From Manihot esculenta (Eukaryota; Streptophyta; Magnoliopsida; Malpighiales; Euphorbiaceae), in contig NC_035164.2 in NCBI RefSeq assembly GCF_001659605.2, positions 5,764,438 through 5,828,437 of the forward strand: a stretch of 64,000 nt of DNA. Direction: 5' to 3'. The first letter of the stretch is position 1, and each line of letters begins with the position of its first letter. The notes below the pieces were generated by a model, which ran no database searches, was not told the origin of the DNA, and was given only the letters and a program-made list of their open reading frames with translations. The position numbers were made by a program, and so were the translations under genes. This document shows, piece by piece, positions 57,629 to 64,000 of the stretch.

Positions 57629-60397
57629 CCTGTAGAGTTAAAGGACTTGAAAGAGCAATTACAAGAATTGGTAGATAAGGGTTTCATCCGACCTAGTACC
57701 TCACCCTGGGGTGCTCCGATTTTGTTTGTGAAAAAAAAGGATGGATCCCTAAGGCTTTGTATCGACTACAGTCAGTTGAACAAAGTTACTACCAAGAACA
57801 AATATCCGTTACTCAGGATCGATGATCTGTTTGACTAGCTAGCAGGAGCCGGTTATTTTTCGAAGATAGATTTGAGATCCGGGTATCATCAGCTGAGAGT
57901 CAGAGAGGAAGATGTACCCAAGGCAGCTTTCAGGACCAGATATGGGCATTATGAGTTCCTAGTGATGCCGTTTGGGTTAACCAATGCCCCTGCAGCATTC
58001 ATGGATCTCATGAACAGAGTTTTTAGCCAGTTTCTAGATCACTTTGTTATTGTTTTCATTAACGATATCTTAGTATATTCCAGAAATGCAGAGGAGCATG
58101 CCCATCATCTGAGGATTGTGTTACAAACTCTGAGAGAACATGACTTGTATGCCAAGTTCTCTAAATGTGAGTTTTGGTTGAGGAGTATCTCTTTCTTGGG
58201 GCATATAGTGTCAGAAAAGGAAATCGAGGTGGACCCTAAGAAAGTAGAAGCTGTAGCTAACTGGTCCAGACCCACTACAGTGACAGAGATTAAGAGCTTT
58301 TTGGGTTTGGCGGGTTACTACAGGAGGTTTGTCCAGGATTTCTCAAAAATTGCTGCTCCTATAACCAGGTTGACCAAAAAGAATCAGGGATTTGTTTGGT
58401 CAAAACAGTGTGAGGAAAGTTTTGAAGAGCTGAAGAGAAGACTGACATCAGCACCGGTGTTAGCTCTGCCTACAAGTAATGAGGATTTCACAGTGTTTTG
58501 TGATACATTCCGAGTGGGACTAGGTTGTGTGTTAATGCAGAATGAGAGGGTAATTGCTTATGCTTCTAGACAGTTGAAGAAGCACGAGTTGAATTACCCT
58601 ACACACGATTTAGAGATGGCAGCTGTAATCTTTGCACTCAAGATGTGGAGGCATTACCTGTATGGGGTAAAATGTGAGATCTTTACAGATCATAAGAGTT
58701 TGCAATACATCTTGAGTCAGAAAGAGTTGAACTTGAGGCAGAGAAGATGGGTAGAACTACTTAGTGATTATGATTGCAAGATCCAGTATCATCCAGGTAA
58801 GGCAAATGTAGTGGCAGATGCTCTCAGCTGAAAATCACTTGGTAGTTTATCCCATATTACAGCAGAGAGAAGACCGGTGGTGAGGGAATTTTATAGGCTC
58901 ATTAATGAGGGTTTACAGCTAGAGTTGTCTGGTACAAGTGCACTAGTAGCTCAGATGAGAGTGACACCAGTGTTTCTGGAGCAAGTGGCACAGAAACAGC
59001 ATGAGGACCCCGAGTTGGTGAAAATAGCGAGAACTGTTCAGACAGGCAAGAATGGTGAGTTTAGATTCGACAACAAAGGGATCCTCCATTACGGAAATAG
59101 ATTGTGTGTACTAGATAATGTAATCTTGAAGGGAGACATTATGAGAGAGGCTCATAATGCGAGGTACAGTGTTCACCCTAGGGCCACCAAAATGTATCAG
59201 GATCTGAAGAGAGTTTATTGGTGGCCAGCTATGAAGAGGGAAGTGGTGTAGTTTGTGTCCGCTTGTGAAACATGTCAGAGGGTGAAGCTGGAACATCAGA
59301 AGCCAGCTAGGATGCTCAAACCACTACCAATTCCAGAGTGGAAATGGAAAAATATGGCGATGGATTTCGTGGTGGGATTACTAGCAATATCCAACAGATT
59401 AGACTCTATATGGGTAATAGTGGACAGATTGACCAAATCTGTTCACTTTATTCCTGTCAGGAGTGGTTACTTTATGGACAAATTGGCGCAGGTATATGTG
59501 GAAGAGATTGTCAGGCTGCACGGGGCTCCAGCTTCGATAGTGTCAGATAAGGGACCCCAGTTTACCTCCAGGTTTTGGCGGAGTTTGCAAAATGCTATGG
59601 GCACGAGGTTGGACTTTAGCACTGCCTTCCATCCACAGACTGACGGACAGTCAGAGAGGACCATCCAAACGATAGAAGATATGTTAAGAATGTATGTGCT
59701 AGACTTTGGCAGTTCTTGGAGGCAACATCTACCATTGATGGAGTTTGCCTAACATAACAGTTATCATCCTAGCATTGGGATGGCTCTTTATGAAGCTCTA
59801 TATGGAAGGAAGTGCAAGTCACCCGTCTGCTAGGAAGAAGTAGGAGAAAGGGCCTTGGCAGGGCTAGAATTAGTAGAGATCTCCAGTAGAGTAGTGCCTA
59901 TCATTAGAGAGAGGATCAGAACAGCGGTGAGCAGAAAAAAGAGCTATGCAGACATCCGCAGAAAGCATGTTGTGTTCCAGATGGGGGATATGGTGTTGCT
60001 TAAGGTATCTTCTACGAAGGGAGTGATTCGTTTTGGGAAGAAAGGTAAACTAGCTCCAAGGTACATCAGACCCTTCAAAATTTTGCAAAAGATTGGGAAT
60101 GTATCTTACAAGTTAGATTTACCTGCTTCTATAGAGAGAATCCATCCGGTTTTTCATGTTTCCATGTTACGAAAGTTCGTCTCAGATTCGGACAAGGTTC
60201 TGAATGAACCTGATGTAGAGATCCTAGGAGATCTCACATATGTTGAGCAGCCAGTGCGTATCATAAACACACAAATCAGAAAGCTGAGGAACAAGGAAAT
60301 CACAATGGTAAAAGTCCTTTGGAATCACCATAACATGGAAGAGTGCACCTGGGAGACCCAAGAGTCCATGCTCCAGCAATACCCCTATCTCTTTTAA
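57629..60397 (+). pseudogene. Second chromovirus RT, RNase H, integrase
   Basis: Continues the chromovirus pol: RT ([21 protein letters not shown]), RNase H, integrase zinc finger and DDE core, and a chromodomain-like end (WNHHNMEECTWE). In-frame stops fall at about 57836 (TAG), 58829 (TGA), 59249 (TAG), 59750 (TAA) and 59831 (TAG). The RT catalytic motif reads FINDILVYS (58061-58066 is AAC GAT), so the first catalytic Asp is Asn. RNase H reads FCDTFRVG where the first copy has FCDASRVG. The copy is thus dead at several levels. The length is close to full once the two inserted LTRs are removed. Confidence 0.9.
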
Positions 60398-60481
60398 AGT
60401 AAGTGTCTTATGTTTTCATGTGTGTTCTTCATTTTTATGTTTGCTTGTTTGTTGTGTTGAACGTTCGAGGACGAATGTTCT

Positions 60482-60495
60482 TAAGAGGGGAAGAA
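60482..60495 (+). other. Polypurine tract
   Basis: AAGAGGGGAAGAA directly before the TGTAATACCCAGC start of the 3' LTR. Confidence 0.8.
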
Positions 60496-62592
60496 TGTAA
60501 TACCCAGCTAGACTCCGGCGTCGAAATTCCAATCTTCCTACGGAATCTCCGTTGGAACCCGGAATCTCGAAACTAGAATCTCCTTAGGAAGGGTAAAATA
60601 AGGTTTTTATAAAATGAATTGGAAAATTTTAAGGGTTTGAGTTAAAAAGAAAGAAAATAGTTTTAGAAGGAAAACCCTAGGTTCGGCTGCCGAAGGTGGT
60701 GCCGCCGCGGGACCTCCCCTTTCGACCCCCCGAAGGTGGTTTTTCCAGCCACCTATAAGAGGCCTTCAGCCCGAAAATGAGAGAGTTTTCTCTCCATGTT
60801 CGGGAAGAGGTGAGTCCTTGCCCCCCTTTGATGCTCCTGTTATTTTTCCTTCAAATCTTTCAGAAAATTCATGAGTTTTCTCTCGTTTTTGAAGATTTGA
60901 GATTGAATCCAAGTTTTTAAACCTTGGAGACCTCCGGTGACCGTTTTACCTCATCTCCACGTTGGGGTTGCTGTCACCTTTAGATCTCCAAAAGGTAAGC
61001 CTAGATCTTTACCTTTCCTATGTTTTAATCAAGTTTTAAGAAAGGGTTAAGGGTTAATAATGCATAAAAGCGTTAGATCTAAAGTTTTAGGGTTTGAGTT
61101 GGGTAGTTAATGAATGTTTGCTCTTATGTTGTTTTTGTTGTTGCTTGTTGGGGATTAGGCTAGCTTTTATGTTCTTTATGCATGATGAGTGAGTATGCAT
61201 GTTTTTTAGTTGATGGGTGTGAGGATTGGAAAGTTGGATGGCTATATGCATAGGGCAGAATCGGGTTCTGCCTTGCTGAAGAACCCAGGTTCGGCCGCCG
61301 AACCTGCTTGTGGAGGTAGCCTTTTGGCTGCCTAACCTGCCCCCAAAAGCATGGACTTTCAGATCTGTGAAGGGGTTTAGGCCGCCGAACCTGCCCCCGA
61401 AAGTCCCTGACTTTCAGATCTGTGAGGGACCTTCAGCCGCCGAACCTGCCGCCGAAAGTCCCCTGCCCAGCCTTCTTCTACTTGTTTTATATGTATGTTT
61501 TAGTATGTTTAAGGGGGTTCTTAGAGAGTTGTTTAGAGTCGTGTAATAGTTATGTTTGGTCCCTCATTTGAGTCCATCTATATAGGATCGGACCTAGGAG
61601 ACAATAGAGGCCTTCAGTGAGTCAGCTGCATCAGTGTTAGGCGAACGTCAGCTAGAGGTGAGTAGAACTAAACTAATTTATTATTTTAAAGTAATCAAAC
61701 TTTTTAAGCATGTTCACGCATCACGAATGCCATGTTTATGTATTAGGGTGTTTGCATTAGAACTCACGAATATGATGCATTGCATGATTTACTGTTGATG
61801 TGGATGGATATTGGATGACCCACTAGCTCTCGAGATGTTATGATATAATATGATACAGAAAGACTAGGGCTGCCCATTCTACGCCCCTGGCATTATGTAA
61901 GGGAAATACTAGGACTGCCCATTCTACTCCCCTAGCATTATGGATATGTTATGTTATGTTTAAGCGAAAGTTCTGAGGAACTCCGTCGAGGGCCGGGCAC
62001 ATTGGGATATGTAGAGGGTTATTGGTGACAAGTCCATCTTGATGTGAATTGTTTGTGTTGTGACACATTTCATATGAGCATATGTTTATCAAACTGTTTT
62101 TATGTTCTGCTCACTAAGCTCTTGTAGCTTATCCCTTCCCCCTAACCCCAGGTTTGCAAGGTCAAAGATAGTTCGGGGAGTCGACATAGTAGCTGGTATA
62201 GTTTAATGTAATAGAATAGTTGTGGACATGTATTGTATAATGGATTAGAATTGTGCTTCGCCCTAGTTGTTATCCTTGTAATCTCTGTTAACATGATCCT
62301 TATGTAAAAGTTTTAATTATGAGTTTTGTTTGAACCAAGTTTGAGGCATGTAATGTTTACCATACTAGAGCATTTGATGATGGCTCTAGTATTGGATTTT
62401 ATGTTTTCAGTTTTGATACATGTACAGGTTGAGCTTGGTTTCATGAAATATTTATGTTTATGTTGTCTTGTGTGATCATATATGGGATTTTATCAGGTAC
62501 ACAGGCTGTATAGTAGGCTTGCTATGGGCTCCGGCGCCTTAAGTCGATCTGAACCCTAGCGCAGGTAGCGGTCCGGTTTTCGGGTCGTTACA
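60496..62592 (+). mobile_element. 3' LTR of second chromovirus
   Basis: 2097 bp from TGTAATACCCAGC to CGGGTCGTTACA. Its opening (CTCCGTTGGAA) and downstream parts resemble the solo LTR 10804-22918 more than the LTRs of the first complete element. It has a TATA-like TATAAGA (60754-60760) and quasi-palindromes, several decayed, at about 60680-60740 and 61288-61460. Minus-strand copia sequence starts at 62593. Confidence 0.85.
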
Positions 62593-64000
62593 TTGAGGTA
62601 GTGCCATTATCATCCAACTTCTTAAAAGGAAATTCCTGCTCAAAAAACAAGACATAGCGTGAGATAAAAACACGACCAGAAGAAATTTCAAGACAAGTAT
62701 ACCCTTTATGAAGTTTACTATAGCCAAGAAAAATACAATGAGAAGACTTAGGAGCAAGTTTGTAAGATGAATAAGGTTTCAACCAAGGATAACACAATGA
62801 ACCAAACACATGCAATTCATCATAAGTAGGTTTCTCATGAAATAAAAGTTCATACGGAGTGTGTTTGTTATTGGAGAAAGAGGGCAATCTATTTATTGTG
62901 TAGGTAGCAATATTGAAGGCATAGGTCCAGTAATTGTAAGGAACTGAAGCATGATGTAATAGAGATCGACCTAACTTAACAATATGTCTATGCTTTCGTT
63001 CTGCACATCCATTTTGTTCAGGAGTGTGAGGACAAGAAACCTTTTTGTGAAATCCTATGTTGTTTCAAGTAATTGGACAAAGACCGAAATTCTCCCCCCC
63101 AATCCGATTGAAAGTTTTTTATAGACAGTCCAAAATATTTTTCCACTAAACACCGAAATTGAACAAAGACAAAGAAAACATCAGATTTTTGTTTAAGAAA
63201 ATATAATCACCAATACTTACTAAAATGATAATAGAAAATCACATAATAACAAAAACCATCAACAGAAACAACAGGGGCATGACCCCAAACATCATAACAA
63301 ATGAGTTCAAGAGGCTGTTTAGCACGATAAAGAGAATCAACAAACAGTAATTTATGTGATTTGCTCACATTACAAGCATGACAATGATGAAATTTATTAC
63401 TAGAAACAAAAGAAATATTATTAGATCTAAGAACATCAAGAACAATTCGAAAATTTGCATGTCCTAGCCGCTCATGTCATAATAAAACCGTTGCTGGGAA
63501 AGCTTTTGGAGAGAATGACAGAACTTGCTGCAGAGGAAAGAGATAAAGGCCATTGTCACTCGGGCCTTGGTATAATACCTGCTTTGTGGGGATATCCTTC
63601 ACAAAATATTTGTCAGGAAAAAAATTCAATTGAAGTGTTATTTTATGAGGTAAAAGCATAGTGATAGCAGGTGAATAAAGAATATCATTCAAACGAAAAT
63701 AATGACCATTAATAGAAGTAATTGAAGAACCATGAGATAAGACAGGAAGTGTTTTACCGTCGGCAATTGTGAGAACGGTGGCATCATTGACAGGAATAGG
63801 ATGAGCTATAGTTTCATGATTAGCTGCTAGATGATAATTTGCACTGGAGTCCACAGTCCAAGTCTGAAGAGGTTCAGTTTGAGTTTTGGCTACATTGGCT
63901 TGAGGATTGGTGCGAGGTGAGGGACATTGTCTTGAAACATGTCATGTTCCATTGCAATTAAAACATGTTAAAGTAGAAGTGTCACGACCAGAAGCATAAT
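62593..64000 (-). pseudogene. Ty1/copia gag end, protease, integrase remains
   Basis: From right to left on the minus strand: a zinc-knuckle CFNCNGT-stop-HVSRQCP (about 63970-63925, TGA in the Gly position), the protease region with TVDSSANYHL (about 63850; Ser where Asp-Thr/Ser-Gly is normal, so probably inactive) and TIADGKTLPVLSHG, then ILYSP and LYLFPLQ. The GAG-pre-integrase and integrase core (63476-62890) are heavily broken. The integrase end is HTPYELLFHEKPTYDELHVFGSLCYPW to EFPFKKLDDNGTTS, cut by the gypsy 3' LTR at 62592. It runs past the right window edge. It is a candidate for the upstream half of the copia fragment at 49126-49790. Confidence 0.8.

Noticed and set aside
1..64000. 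A new host-encoded multi-gene system
   Set aside because: Apart from TGD2, every coding signal with recognisable motifs belongs to LTR retrotransposons; nothing forms a set of unexplained conserved genes.

Overview
This window is nuclear DNA of a flowering plant, almost certainly a eudicot. The signs are split genes with GT-AG introns, very AT-rich spacers, Ty3/gypsy and Ty1/copia LTR retrotransposons primed by initiator tRNA-Met, hAT-type and Mutator-type MITEs, and one conserved chloroplast-envelope gene. The general character suggests a woody eudicot, possibly Euphorbiaceae, but nothing in the sequence proves the family.

The only host gene I can support is a five-coding-exon TGD2 gene at 32110-36633 (+). 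It encodes the phosphatidic-acid-binding MCE subunit of the chloroplast inner-envelope TGD1-2-3 lipid importer. A probable 5'-UTR exon and leader intron lie upstream. An 825-bp Mutator-like MITE sits in its second coding intron.

The rest is largely a graveyard of nested transposable elements. 1-8480 (minus strand): a decayed chromovirus-type gypsy element (LTR 2068-4366, gag/PR/RT remains 1-1781) sits in the gag of an Athila-like element (gag 4367-5648, leader and LTR-like sequence to about 8480). 8870-10403: two MITE or MITE-like blocks. 10804-22918: a solo gypsy LTR with a perfect 5-bp target duplication (TCATA), split by a nearly intact chromovirus (11849-21791) whose polyprotein is broken only by two adjacent stop codons. 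22919-30780: an AT-rich spacer with a diverged direct duplication, a foldback element with amplified arms and a purine microsatellite, and a Tat-like gypsy fragment. 30800-36700: TGD2. 38417-48039: hAT-like MITEs around a complete but pseudogenised copia element (42343-47137, target duplication TTTTA). 48881-64000: a minus-strand copia element is seen on both sides of a nest made of a second, decayed chromovirus (51350-62592). That chromovirus carries a 2.24-kb solo LTR (target duplication AAGAA) and a 1.5-kb solo LTR, and its 5' LTR is replaced by an unrelated LTR-like segment.

The most distinctive non-coding signal is a 13-bp quasi-palindrome, TTCGGC-N-GCCGAA. It recurs in two clusters in every full-size chromovirus LTR here, including LTRs that have otherwise diverged. 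I found no convincing new host gene system, CRISPR array, tRNA or rRNA gene. Element assignments come from translated motifs, reading homologous stretches against each other by eye, and terminal and target-site repeats. No database search was possible.
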